Origin: Streptomyces davaonensis JCM 4913
GTDB taxonomy: Bacteria > Actinomycetota > Actinomycetes > Streptomycetales > Streptomycetaceae
Direction: 5' to 3'
NCBI RefSeq assembly: GCF_000349325.1
Contig: NC_020504.1
Location: 2,080,053 to 2,144,052 of the forward strand
Length of the DNA: 64,000 nucleotides
The translations under genes were made by a program, and so were the position numbers. The notes under the pieces are model-generated. The model had not been told where the DNA came from and did not search any database. It saw only the letters and a list, made by a program, of their open reading frames with translations. Positions 43,603 through 51,459 of the stretch are shown here, one piece after another (within the stretch, counting starts at the first letter, position 1; every line of letters begins with the position of its first letter).

Positions 43603-43625
43603 ACGAAGGCTGGCTGAACGAAGGC
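43597..43625. repeat. Tandem 14-base repeat over a stop codon
   Basis: GGCTGAACGAAGGC occurs at 43597-43610 and 43612-43625. The first copy contains the stop codon of the methyltransferase gene. It looks like a small slippage duplication at the 3' end. Confidence 0.75.
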
Positions 43626-43635
43626 AGGCCGACCG

Positions 43636-44268
43636 TCACCGCTCCGCGCCGGTGAACGAGTACGCGGCCCAGGGGCCGGTGAGTTCCACTCGCACCTCCG
43701 GGGCCCCGGCCTTGGCCCGGTCCACCTCTTCCACGAACTCCTCGGAATCCTCGCGGGGCACCAGATAGGCGGCGTCGAGCACACGCCGCCCCGCGGGCTC
43801 GTGCAGCCGGAAGTCCTCCGCGAGGGAGGAGAGCGCCGCATGCAGTTTCCCGGCGAATTCGGCGGCCCCGTGCCGGGCGTTCTCGCCGGGCTCGACGTGG
43901 ACGGCCTTCACGCCCCACTCCACCCGCCCCTCCAGGCGGTCGAGGGCGTCCCGGAAGTACGTCTCGCGGGACTCCATCATGGTGCGCAGGGCGCTGTCGT
44001 CCCGGAAGACGGTGGCGAGCGGCAGCGGGAGCGGGGTGGTGACGGCGGTGAGCGCGTCGACGACGCCGTGGTGGGCCCTGGCCAGGTCCTCCAGCCGGTC
44101 GCGCAGCGCCTTCTCGGTGAAGTTCGCCTCGGGCACCGTGCTGTAGACGGCGATCAGACCGTGGTGGGTCAGCTGCCTCGGCGGCTGACCGGCGACCCCG
44201 GTGAGCTGGGCCTGGAGGGCCGAGCGGAACGGCCGGCAGACGGCGTACACGTAGCGCAGTGCGGACAT
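43636..44268 (-). CDS. Orphan gas-vesicle protein of the GvpF/GvpL family
   Basis: A 210-residue protein with the GvpL/GvpF pattern: R-Y-V-Y-A-V-C-R-P at the start, H-H-G-L-I-A-V-Y-S, T-P-L-P-L-P-L-A-T-V-F-R-D-D, E-G-R-V-E-W-G-V-K, and the C-terminal G-P-W-A-A-Y-S-F. GvpF/L proteins are minor components needed for gas-vesicle assembly. No other gvp gene lies in the window. Its ATG (44268) overlaps the transketolase stop (TGATG), so it is coupled to a metabolic operon, which is unusual. It may be a remnant of a gvp cluster or have a new role. Confidence 0.85.
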   Translation of the reverse strand: MSALRYVYAVCRPFRSALQAQLTGVAGQPPRQLTHHGLIAVYSTVPEANFTEKALRDRLEDLARAHHGVVDALTAVTTPLPLPLATVFRDDSALRTMMESRETYFRDALDRLEGRVEWGVKAVHVEPGENARHGAAEFAGKLHAALSSLAEDFRLHEPAGRRVLDAAYLVPREDSEEFVEEVDRAKAGAPEVRVELTGPWAAYSFTGAER

Positions 44269-46106
44269 CAGGCCTCCGTGAGCAGAAGCCGTCCGGCCGC
44301 CGCGATGGACACGGCGTCGATGCCGGCAGCGTGCAGTTGCTCCTCCGGGGAGGCCGAACCGGGCATCGTGCGGACCGCGAGCCGCCTCAGCCGGGGGACC
44401 GGGCGGCCGTCGAGGAAGGCGTCCAGGACGGCGTCGCCGAGGCCGCCCTCCTCGTGGTGGTCCTCCACCGTGATCAGACAGCCGGTCTCCTCGGCGGCCC
44501 GGCGCAGCACGGTCCGGTCGACGGGCTTGACCGAGTACAGGTCGATCACCCGGGCCCGGATGCCCTCGCGCTCCAGGGCGTCGGCGGCGGCCAGCGCCTC
44601 GTGCACGGTGACCCCGGCGGCGACCAGGGTCATCCGGTCCTGGCCGGAGGAGCGCAGCACCTTGCTGCCGCCGACCGGGAACTCCTCGTCGGGGCCGTAG
44701 ATCACCGGGCTCGCCCCGCGCGTGGTGCGCAGATAGCGGATGCCGTCCAGGCCCGCCATGGTGGCGACGAGCCGGGCGGTCTGGTTCGCGTCGCACGGGT
44801 AGAGCACGGTCGAGCCGTACACCGCGCGCATCATCGCCAGGTCCTCCAGGCCCATCTGCGAGGGCCCGTCCTGCCCGATGGCGACCCCCGCGTGCGAGCC
44901 GACGAGGTTGATCCCGGTGCCGCTGATCGAGGCCATGCGCACGAAGTCGTGGGCCCGCGTCAGGAAGGCCGCGAAGGTGGCGGCGTACGGCACCCAGCCG
45001 CGGGTGGCGAGCCCCACCGCGGCGGCGACCATCTGCTGCTCGGCGATGTAGCACTCGAAGTAGCGGTCGGGGTGCTCCTTGGCGAAGAGCTCCGCGCGGG
45101 TGGAGTCGCCGACCTCGCCGTCCAGGGCGACGATGTCACCGCGTGCCGAGCCGAGCGCGGCGAGTGCCCGGCCGTAGGCGTCCCGGGTGGCGATCGTCTC
45201 CCCCAGGCCGAACTCGGGCGGCTCGGACTCCCCGGCGGGCACGGCGTGCAGCATGCGCACGGCGGGCGGTTCCTGCGGCCGGATCCTGGCCTCGCGCCGC
45301 CCGCCGAGTTCGGCGACGGCCTCCTCGGCGTTCTTCAGCGGCTTGCCGTGCAGTCCCTCACGGTCCTGGACGGACGCCACGCCCTTGCCCTTGAGGGTGC
45401 GGGCGAGGATCGCGGTGGGCTGTCCGGCGGTGGACCGGGCCTGGCCGAGCGCACGGTCGATCGCGTCGACGTCGTGCCCGTCGATCTCGACGGTGTGCCA
45501 GCCGAAGGCCTGGAAGCGGCGGGCGTAGGCGTCCAGGTCATGGCCGTGCCGGGTCGTTCCGCGCTGGCCGAGCCGATTGACGTCGACGATCGCGGTGAGG
45601 TTGTCGAGATGCTCGTACGACGCATGCTCGGCCGCCTCCCACACCGAGCCCTCGGCCAGCTCGCTGTCCCCGCACAGCACCCACACCCGGTAGCCGGCGC
45701 GGTCCAGGCGCTTGCCCGCGAGCGCGATGCCGACGCCGACCGGCAGTCCCTGTCCGAGCGATCCGGTGGCCGTCTCGACCCAGGGCAGCCGCCGGGGCGT
45801 GGGATGCCCTTCGAGGGCGCTGCCCAGCGCGCGGAAGGTGAGCAGCTCGGCGTCCTCGACCAGCCCGACCGCCTTGAACGCGGAGTACAGCAGCGGCGAG
45901 GCGTGTCCCTTGGACAGCACGAAGCGGTCGTTGCCGGGGTGGGCGGGGCGATCGACGTCGTAGCGGAAGTGGTGGGCGAGGAGTACGGCCATCAGGTCGG
46001 CGGCGGACATGGACGAGGTCGGATGCCCGGACCCCGCGGCATCGGAGGCCCGCACACTGTCCACCCGCAACTGCTGTCCCAGTTCGACGAGTTCGGCGGT
46101 GTTCAT
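44268..46106 (-). CDS. tkt: Transketolase, short (animal-like) form
   Basis: Thiamine-diphosphate enzyme of 612 residues moving two-carbon units between sugar phosphates. The TPP motif is G-D-S-E-L-A-E-G-S-V-W-E-A-A-E, ending D-V-N; the second half holds the pyrimidine-binding region with E-Q-Q-M-V and L-V-G-S-H-A-G-V. The first Gly of the usual G-D-G is Ser here. The size and motifs fit the ~620-residue eukaryote-like group rather than the ~660-700-residue bacterial TktA. ATG at 46106 overlaps the upstream stop, so it follows the NADH dehydrogenase in one operon. Confidence 0.93.
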   Translation of the reverse strand: MNTAELVELGQQLRVDSVRASDAAGSGHPTSSMSAADLMAVLLAHHFRYDVDRPAHPGNDRFVLSKGHASPLLYSAFKAVGLVEDAELLTFRALGSALEGHPTPRRLPWVETATGSLGQGLPVGVGIALAGKRLDRAGYRVWVLCGDSELAEGSVWEAAEHASYEHLDNLTAIVDVNRLGQRGTTRHGHDLDAYARRFQAFGWHTVEIDGHDVDAIDRALGQARSTAGQPTAILARTLKGKGVASVQDREGLHGKPLKNAEEAVAELGGRREARIRPQEPPAVRMLHAVPAGESEPPEFGLGETIATRDAYGRALAALGSARGDIVALDGEVGDSTRAELFAKEHPDRYFECYIAEQQMVAAAVGLATRGWVPYAATFAAFLTRAHDFVRMASISGTGINLVGSHAGVAIGQDGPSQMGLEDLAMMRAVYGSTVLYPCDANQTARLVATMAGLDGIRYLRTTRGASPVIYGPDEEFPVGGSKVLRSSGQDRMTLVAAGVTVHEALAAADALEREGIRARVIDLYSVKPVDRTVLRRAAEETGCLITVEDHHEEGGLGDAVLDAFLDGRPVPRLRRLAVRTMPGSASPEEQLHAAGIDAVSIAAAGRLLLTEA

Positions 46107-47563
46107 GAGTCTCCTTCGGCCGGCAGGTCCGCCCGCTTCACGGGGCTGGGGGGCTCGGTGCGCGCGGGTGCCGGGCCGGGCTGGTGCTTGGCAGGCTCGT
46201 CCATCGGTTCCTCCACCCGTTTCTCCGCCCCCTGCTTCGCCCCCTTCGCCTTCTCCGGCCGCCCCGGAACCCGCGCCAGCTCCGGCGACGCCGTGTCCAG
46301 CGGTACCGACCCGGACCGTACGAGGCCCAACTGGACGGCCTGGCGCGGGAGTACGGCGTCCAGCAGCCAGTCGGCGGCGACCCGGACGCGGTTGCCGGGC
46401 AGGGCGGCGAGATGGTAGCCGCGGGTCACGGCGCCCGCCGCCACCCCGGACAGGGGCACGCCGAACGGGTTGGCGGCGCCCTTCACCCCGCCGAGGTCGA
46501 CGGCGAAGCCCAGGTCGCGGTGCCGGTAGACGCGGCGCTCGCCCATCCCGAGCGAGGCCGCCACATTGCGCGCGGCGACCTTGCCCTGCCGCCAGGCGTG
46601 CTGCGCGGTCATCGGGGTGTAACCGCCGGGCCGCTCCAGATCAGGTACGGCGGCCGCGTCCCCGCAGGCGAACAGCTCCGGGCGGCCCGGTACTTGGAGG
46701 TGCGGGTCGACCAGCAGGCGCCCGCGCTCCAGCGCCAGTCCGAGCGACTCGACGAGCGGGTCGGGCCGTACGCCCACGCACCACACCAGCGTGCGGGTGT
46801 CGATGAACTCGCCGTCGCTCAGCAGCACTCCGCCGGACGTGGCCTCCTTCACCGAGGTGCCCGTACGGACGTCGACGCCCCGTTCGCGCAGCACCTTGTC
46901 GGCGGTGCGGGAGAGCCGCTCGTCGAGTTCGGGCAGGACCCGGTCGGCGATGTCGAGCAGCAGCCAGCGCGGCCGCATGCCCGCCCGCAGGGGGTGTCCG
47001 CGCACCTGGGCGTCGGTGAAGAGCTGCCCCTGCGCGGCGACCTCGGTGCCGGTGTACCCGGCGCCGACCACGACGAAGGTGCAGCGCGCCGAGCGGCTCT
47101 TCGGGTCGTCGTCGGCGGCCGCCAGCTCCACCTGCCGAGTCACGTGGTCGCGCAGGTAGAGCGCCTCGGGCAGGCCGCGGAAGCCGTGCGCGTGCTCGGC
47201 GACGCCGGGGACGGGGAGGAGCCTGTTGACGCTGCCCGCGGCCAGCACCAGCCGGTCGTAGGGAAGGGTTCCGGGGTCACCCTCGGGTCCCGTGCAGTGC
47301 ACGGTGCGTCCGTCGAGGTCGATGACGTCCGCCTCGCCGAGCGCCAGCCGCACGTGGGGCAGGGTGCCGGAGAGGGAGACGGTCACCCGGCGCGGTTCCA
47401 GGATCCCGGCGGCGACCTGGGGCAGCAGGGGCAGATAGAGGAAGTAGTCGGTCGGGTTCAGCAGGGTGATCTCGGCGCGGTTCCGGGTGATACGGGACAG
47501 GGCGCGGGCCGTCCGGTACCCGGCGAATCCGGCGCCGACGATCACGATGCGGGGTCGACTCAC
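46103..47563 (-). CDS. Type II NADH dehydrogenase / FAD-dependent oxidoreductase
   Basis: A 486-residue two-dinucleotide-fold flavoprotein. FAD motif I-V-G-A-G-F-A-G-Y (8-16), NADH motif V-V-V-G-A-G-Y-T-G-T-E, and the FAD-closing E-L-F-A-C-G-D-A-A-A fit NDH-2. It would oxidise NADH and reduce quinone without proton pumping. The last 60 or so residues are Pro/Lys/Glu-rich and absent from most NDH-2; no membrane helix is seen. Downstream transketolase and GvpL-like genes overlap, suggesting joint expression, perhaps for redox balance at low oxygen. Confidence 0.87.
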   Translation of the reverse strand: MSRPRIVIVGAGFAGYRTARALSRITRNRAEITLLNPTDYFLYLPLLPQVAAGILEPRRVTVSLSGTLPHVRLALGEADVIDLDGRTVHCTGPEGDPGTLPYDRLVLAAGSVNRLLPVPGVAEHAHGFRGLPEALYLRDHVTRQVELAAADDDPKSRSARCTFVVVGAGYTGTEVAAQGQLFTDAQVRGHPLRAGMRPRWLLLDIADRVLPELDERLSRTADKVLRERGVDVRTGTSVKEATSGGVLLSDGEFIDTRTLVWCVGVRPDPLVESLGLALERGRLLVDPHLQVPGRPELFACGDAAAVPDLERPGGYTPMTAQHAWRQGKVAARNVAASLGMGERRVYRHRDLGFAVDLGGVKGAANPFGVPLSGVAAGAVTRGYHLAALPGNRVRVAADWLLDAVLPRQAVQLGLVRSGSVPLDTASPELARVPGRPEKAKGAKQGAEKRVEEPMDEPAKHQPGPAPARTEPPSPVKRADLPAEGDS

Positions 47564-47733
47564 GATGGGGCCTCCGGCCGTTCTCGATGGCTCGCTCGCC
47601 TACGGGAGCCTTCCGCGTCCCCCTGGTCCGGACGGCCAAACGTGACCGGGCAGGAGGACAGGAAGGAGCGATCGTGCCCTTGTTCCGCGGTGATCACGAC
47701 GGCCCTGCGCCGGCCCGGCCCGTTCGCCGTGCG

Positions 47734-48207
47734 TCACGCCCGGTGGTGCGGCTGTTCGGGGTCGATGTCGTCGGGGTGCGGCGCGCCCTCGGGCGGGGCC
47801 GGGGTGCCGGGCGCGGCGGACGGCATCGGCGGGTACGGCATGCCGAGCCCGCTCGGCGGGGCGGCCGGCGCGGTGCCGCCGAGGGTGCGCCCGGGCGGGG
47901 CCGGCGCGGTGGTGTGCGTGGGCCTGGCGGCGGCGCGCAGCGCATAGGCCACGATGCCCAGGAGCGCCGCGGTGATCAGTGCGGCGGCCCAGTCCGGCAG
48001 GGCGGCGGCCAGTGCCAGGCCGAGGGCGAGCGCGAGGGCCGCGCCCGCGTACAGGGCGACGGTGCCGGAGGCGGCGTACAACAGGGCCGTGCGGCGCTGC
48101 CTGCGGGTCTGCTCGCGCAGTTCCTCACGGATCGTCTCGCGCGCCACCTGCGTCAGTTCGTCGACCAGGTTCTTGTCCAGATGCTCAAGGTGGTCCAAGC
48201 GCTCCAT
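47734..48207 (-). CDS. Actinobacterial holin-X/phage-holin-like membrane protein
   Basis: A 157-residue protein. A charged N-terminal helix (about 1-38, including D-E-L-T-Q-V-A-R-E-T-I-R-E-E-L) is followed by two membrane helices (about 42-62 and 68-90) and a Pro/Gly-rich tail. This is the usual plan of Phage_holin_3_6 (Actino-holin-X) proteins, whose role in the chromosome is unknown. ATG at 48207. The 170 bases to the NADH dehydrogenase gene start hold no gene. Confidence 0.72.
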   Translation of the reverse strand: MERLDHLEHLDKNLVDELTQVARETIREELREQTRRQRRTALLYAASGTVALYAGAALALALGLALAAALPDWAAALITAALLGIVAYALRAAARPTHTTAPAPPGRTLGGTAPAAPPSGLGMPYPPMPSAAPGTPAPPEGAPHPDDIDPEQPHHRA

Positions 48208-48307
48208 GGCCGCCGGGTACCCCGGGCGGGGTGCGCCTAACGCGGGCCCTGTGCAGATCGGGCGAACCGATCACCGCGGCGGGCCGGTGCCAACTAGGCT
48301 CGTACAC

Positions 48308-48655
48308 ATGGAGATTCTGGGAGCCACGCTGCGTGTCTGCGTCGACGACCTGGAGGCCGCGGTCCCGTTCTACGAGCGGCTGGCGGGCGGCCGGGCCCAG
48401 CGCTTCGGGCGGGGCGGTGTGGAGGTGGCCGCGGTCGGCTGCTTCCTGCTGATGAGCGGCCCGGAGGCGGAGCTGGAGGTGCTGCGCAAGGTCGCCGCGA
48501 CGATCGCCGTGAAGGACATCGAGGAGGCCCGGGACGTGCTCGTCGAGCTGGGTGCCCGGGTGATCGCGGGCCCGGTGGCGACCCCGGGCGGCCGGAACCT
48601 GATCGCGATGCATCCGGACGGCACGGTGTACGAGTACGTGGACCGTCAGGCCTGA
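48308..48655 (+). CDS. VOC (glyoxalase/bleomycin-resistance-type) protein
   Basis: A 115-residue one-domain VOC protein (G-A-T-L-R-V-C-V-D-D-L-E-A-A-V-P-F-Y at the start, I-A-M-H-P-D-G-T-V-Y-E-Y at the end). Metal ligands are not certain, so it may be a binding protein. It has no ribosome site; TAGGCT (48295-48300) lies 7 bases before ATG 48308, fitting leaderless expression. Its stop lies inside a palindrome shared with the convergent gene. Confidence 0.82.
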   Translation: MEILGATLRVCVDDLEAAVPFYERLAGGRAQRFGRGGVEVAAVGCFLLMSGPEAELEVLRKVAATIAVKDIEEARDVLVELGARVIAGPVATPGGRNLIAMHPDGTVYEYVDRQA

Positions 48656-48680
48656 TCCACGGACGTCAGGCCTGATCCAC
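48644..48680. repeat. 17-base direct repeat holding the stop codons of two convergent genes
   Basis: CGTCAGGCCTGATCCAC occurs at 48644-48660 and 48664-48680. Each copy contains the palindrome TCAGGCCTGA, which read on either strand is CAG GCC TGA (Gln-Ala-stop). The first copy ends the VOC gene and the second, on the other strand, ends the acetyltransferase gene. Paired palindromes could act as a terminator. Confidence 0.8.
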
Positions 48681-49232
48681 CGGGCGCCGCACCATCTCGG
48701 CGGTGAGCGCCCAGCGTTCGTGGTCGCGCCAGGCGCCGTCGATGTAGAGCATGGCCGGGGAGAAGCCCTCGAGCCGGAATCCGCAGGCGCGGGCCAGGGC
48801 GATGGAGGCGGTGTTGCCGGGCTGCACGTTTATCTCCAGCCGGTGCAGCCGCAGCGCCCCGAAGGCATGCCCGACGACCAGGCCGAGCGCCTCGCGCATC
48901 AGTCCGCGCCCGGCCGCGTGCGCGAAGGCGCCGTAGCCGAGGGCGCCGGAGCAGAACGCGCCCTGGACGATGTTGTTGATGTTGACGAACCCGGCGAGCG
49001 CGCCGTCGTCGTCCTTCTCGCACACCAGGAAGCCCGCCTTGGTCGGGTCCTCGATCAGTCGCCCCGCGTAGGCGGCGTAGTGCGCGGCGTTGTCCGGCGG
49101 GAACAGCCAGGGCTGGTGCAGCGCCTTGCTCTCCCGGGCCCGGGCGGTGAACTCGGCGGCGTCCTCGAGACCGAAGGGGCGTATGCCCACGCGCGGACTC
49201 TCGGCCAGATAGCGGGGTGCGATGTGCGGCAT
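48666..49232 (-). CDS. GNAT acetyltransferase (RimJ/RimL-like)
   Basis: A 188-residue acetyltransferase. R-P-F-G-L-E-D-A-A-E-F at the start, the acetyl-CoA loop region G-R-G-L-M-R-E-A-L (108-116), and L-E-I-N-V-Q-P-G-N-T-A-S-I-A-L-A-R-A-C-G-F give the RimJ-type fold. It could acetylate a protein N-terminus or small molecule; the substrate is unknown. ATG at 49232. Convergent with the VOC gene. Confidence 0.87.
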   Translation of the reverse strand: MPHIAPRYLAESPRVGIRPFGLEDAAEFTARARESKALHQPWLFPPDNAAHYAAYAGRLIEDPTKAGFLVCEKDDDGALAGFVNINNIVQGAFCSGALGYGAFAHAAGRGLMREALGLVVGHAFGALRLHRLEINVQPGNTASIALARACGFRLEGFSPAMLYIDGAWRDHERWALTAEMVRRPVDQA

Positions 49233-49251
49233 CCCGCCAGCCTACGGCGGC

Positions 49252-49512
49252 CTACCGGCGCCGCCTCATGAAATACGCCCCGCACAGTGCGCCGATGACG
49301 GCGGTGCCCAGGAGTGCCGTCCACAGAGGCATGGTGACCAGGGGGATCAGCAGGCGGATCTCGGTCTCCTTGGTGTTCTCGAAGATGAAGATCAGCGTGA
49401 GGACGGCCAGGACCAGAACGGCGATCCGCGCAGGCGTGAACGCCGGGTTCCGGCCGCCGCCCTTCCCACCGACCTTGCCACCGCCACCGCTCTGAGAGGT
49501 CTTCGGACTCAT
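49252..49512 (-). CDS. LapA-domain small membrane protein
   Basis: An 86-residue protein with a Gly/Lys-rich start and two membrane helices (about 29-47 and 57-79) around the LapA/DUF1049 motif I-F-I-F-E-N-T-K-E-T-E-I-R-L-L, ending M-R-R-R-R. In Gram-negatives LapA helps envelope assembly; the role in Streptomyces is unknown. ATG at 49512. The stop of this gene is 20 bases upstream of the GNAT start on the same strand. Confidence 0.78.
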   Translation of the reverse strand: MSPKTSQSGGGGKVGGKGGGRNPAFTPARIAVLVLAVLTLIFIFENTKETEIRLLIPLVTMPLWTALLGTAVIGALCGAYFMRRRR

Positions 49513-49571
49513 GCCCCCAGGGTGCGCCCGAAGCCCTGGTCACGCACGGTGAGGGCGGTCCTCCGGGTGAC

Positions 49572-51323
49572 TCAGCCGCCCACCACCGGCAACTCGAGCA
49601 CCCCCGTGTCCCCCGGCGCGCTCACCACGGTGACCGGCTTGATCCCCCGGTTGCCGAAGTAGGCGTCGTCACTCGCCGCGACCACGAAGCGCAGCCGGTG
49701 CCCCTGCTCGTACCGGTGCACGATGCCGGGCAGCGTCACGGTGAAGGGTCGCGCCACGTCCGGCACCCGCACCGGCGCGACCAGGCGGTGCACCAGGGTC
49801 TTGGTGCCGTCGGGCGCGACGTCGTAGAGCTTGGCGAAGAGGACGAGTTTGTCGGCGGCGTTCCCGGACCCCTGGGTCCGCTCGGCCTTCGGGGAGACGA
49901 CCTTCAGGGTGGCCCGGGGTGCGCCGACGACATCGGTGGTCCGGGCCAGCGGCTCGCTGGTCCAGGCGAGGTGGGTGCCCTTGGTGTCGTACGGCGCCGG
50001 GTCCGGCAGCCCGATCGCCCCGGCCAGTGAGCTCTCGGAATGGCTCGTCGGAATCAGCCAGTTGGTGTACGTACGGCTGCCGCGCGCCACCTTGGCCCGG
50101 TTGTCGACGAGTTTGCCGTCGCCGGAGAGGTACAGCTTGCGGCTGAGCGAGGGGAGGCGGTCGGCGGTGGCGTAGGTGCCGTCGGGGTCGGTGATCCAGT
50201 CGCGGTAGTAGGCGAAGGCGGGGCCCGTGTCGACGTGCTTGCCGCCCAGGTAGCGGTCGAACCAGGCGAGGACCCGGCGGCCGACGTAGCTGGTCTCCAA
50301 GTTGCCCTGGACCAGGTTGAGTTCGCCGGAGGCCGGGTCGCTGATGCCACCGCTGTGGCCCCAGGACTGCCAGATCATCTTGGCGGTGGTGCCGCGCGCC
50401 TTGAGCGCCTTGTACGTCGCCGTGGCCTCGTTGAGGTTGAAGAGGCTGTCGGCCTGGCCCTGGATCAGCAGGGTCGGTGCCTTGACCCGGCCCAGGTAGG
50501 AGACCGGCGAGACGCTGCGGGCGTAGGCGAGCAGCTCGGCGGTGCGGTCCGCCGGGTAGCTGCCGGAGTTGAGGGTGCGGATGGTGTCGCAGGCCCGGGT
50601 GACGAAGTGCAGACAGGACAGGGAGTTGATCCGGGACGGGTCGAGGCTCGCCTCCAGCAGGGGCTGCCCCTCACCAATGAGGTAGAAGCCGTTCGTCCAC
50701 TGCCATTTGAAGGCGCCGGGCACACTGGCGGCGCCGACGGCGTTGTTGGGGTCGAGGGAGTACGCCAGATCGTTCCAGGTGATCATCGGGACGATCGCGT
50801 CGACGCGGTGGTCGACGGCCGCCGTGGCCAGCTGGATCGCGCCGCCGTAGGAACCGCCGATCATGCCGACGCGCGGGTCTCCGGGGGCGTCGAGGGTGAC
50901 TAAGTCGGCGGTGGTGCCGTCGTCGGCTGATCTCTTGCCGCCGAGGAAGTCGATGAGCTGTGCTGCCGCCGTGCCGTCGATCGCCGGGTCGTCGAGGGAG
51001 ATCAGGCAGCCGGAGCGGCCGAAGCCGAGCCCGGAGTAGACGAGCGAGACATAGCCGCGCTGGGCGAAGGCCTTGCCGATGGCGTCGGTGGATCCGTCGT
51101 TCTTGCTGCCGCCGAAGCCGTTGGTGGCGAGCACGGCCGGCGCGTGGTCCACGCCGGAGGGCCGGTAGAGGTCGGCGTCGACCGTGCAGGTGCGGCCGCC
51201 GGTCCGGACGGTGAACTTCAGTGCGGTGACGGTGTATTGCGAGGTCGCGGTGGCGGGTTGGGTGAGTGTGGCGCCGAGCAGGAGAGCGAGGGGGACGCAG
51301 AATCCGAGCACACGACGGGACAC
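49572..51323 (-). CDS. Secreted S15/CocE-type peptidase with a TTA codon
   Basis: A 583-residue secreted hydrolase related to X-Pro dipeptidyl peptidase and CocE. A signal peptide (about 1-27) precedes the alpha/beta-hydrolase core with the nucleophile Ser158 in G-G-S-Y-G-G, and Asp/His positions in L-I-Q-G-Q-A-D-S-L-F and W-G-H-S-G-G. The C-terminal jelly-roll (about 400-583) has the ending typical of the family. GTG at 51323 follows GGAGG. Codon 141 (complement 50901-50903) is TTA, so translation needs bldA tRNA. Two palindromes in its upstream region suggest control by two regulators. Confidence 0.88.
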   Translation of the reverse strand: MSRRVLGFCVPLALLLGATLTQPATATSQYTVTALKFTVRTGGRTCTVDADLYRPSGVDHAPAVLATNGFGGSKNDGSTDAIGKAFAQRGYVSLVYSGLGFGRSGCLISLDDPAIDGTAAAQLIDFLGGKRSADDGTTADLVTLDAPGDPRVGMIGGSYGGAIQLATAAVDHRVDAIVPMITWNDLAYSLDPNNAVGAASVPGAFKWQWTNGFYLIGEGQPLLEASLDPSRINSLSCLHFVTRACDTIRTLNSGSYPADRTAELLAYARSVSPVSYLGRVKAPTLLIQGQADSLFNLNEATATYKALKARGTTAKMIWQSWGHSGGISDPASGELNLVQGNLETSYVGRRVLAWFDRYLGGKHVDTGPAFAYYRDWITDPDGTYATADRLPSLSRKLYLSGDGKLVDNRAKVARGSRTYTNWLIPTSHSESSLAGAIGLPDPAPYDTKGTHLAWTSEPLARTTDVVGAPRATLKVVSPKAERTQGSGNAADKLVLFAKLYDVAPDGTKTLVHRLVAPVRVPDVARPFTVTLPGIVHRYEQGHRLRFVVAASDDAYFGNRGIKPVTVVSAPGDTGVLELPVVGG

Positions 51324-51331
51324 AGGACCTC

Positions 51332-51365
51332 CACACTGAGGACAACCCGGCACACTGAGGACAAC
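51332..51365. repeat. 15-base direct repeat upstream of the S15 gene
   Basis: CACACTGAGGACAAC occurs at 51332-51346 and 51351-51365 (period 19), between the start codon and the TetR-like operator. It may be regulator half-sites or a slippage duplication. Confidence 0.7.
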
Positions 51366-51368
51366 TCG

Positions 51369-51386
51369 ACTTACCGACCGGTAAGT
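51369..51386. promoter_or_regulatory. Perfect 18-bp TetR-type operator before the S15 gene
   Basis: ACTTACCGACCGGTAAGT is a perfect inverted repeat (8-2-8). It has the size and layout of TetR-family operators and lies 46 bases before the S15 start. No tetR gene is adjacent in the window. Confidence 0.75.
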
Positions 51387-51406
51387 TCCGGCCGGTAGTC
51401 ATGGTG

Positions 51407-51418
51407 TGACACGTGTCA
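51407..51418. promoter_or_regulatory. Perfect 12-bp palindrome TGACACGTGTCA
   Basis: TGACACGTGTCA is fully symmetric with a CACGTG core, 20 bases beyond the TetR-type site and 84 bases before the S15 start. It is a second candidate operator in the same promoter, of unknown binder. Confidence 0.6.
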
Positions 51419-51459
51419 GAAGAGGTCAATCGCCGTAACGGGTGTTTCTTGACCGAAGT

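Noticed and set aside
43636..44268. Full gas-vesicle cluster
   Set aside because: Only one GvpF/L-type gene is found; no gvpA, gvpN, gvpK or others are in the window.
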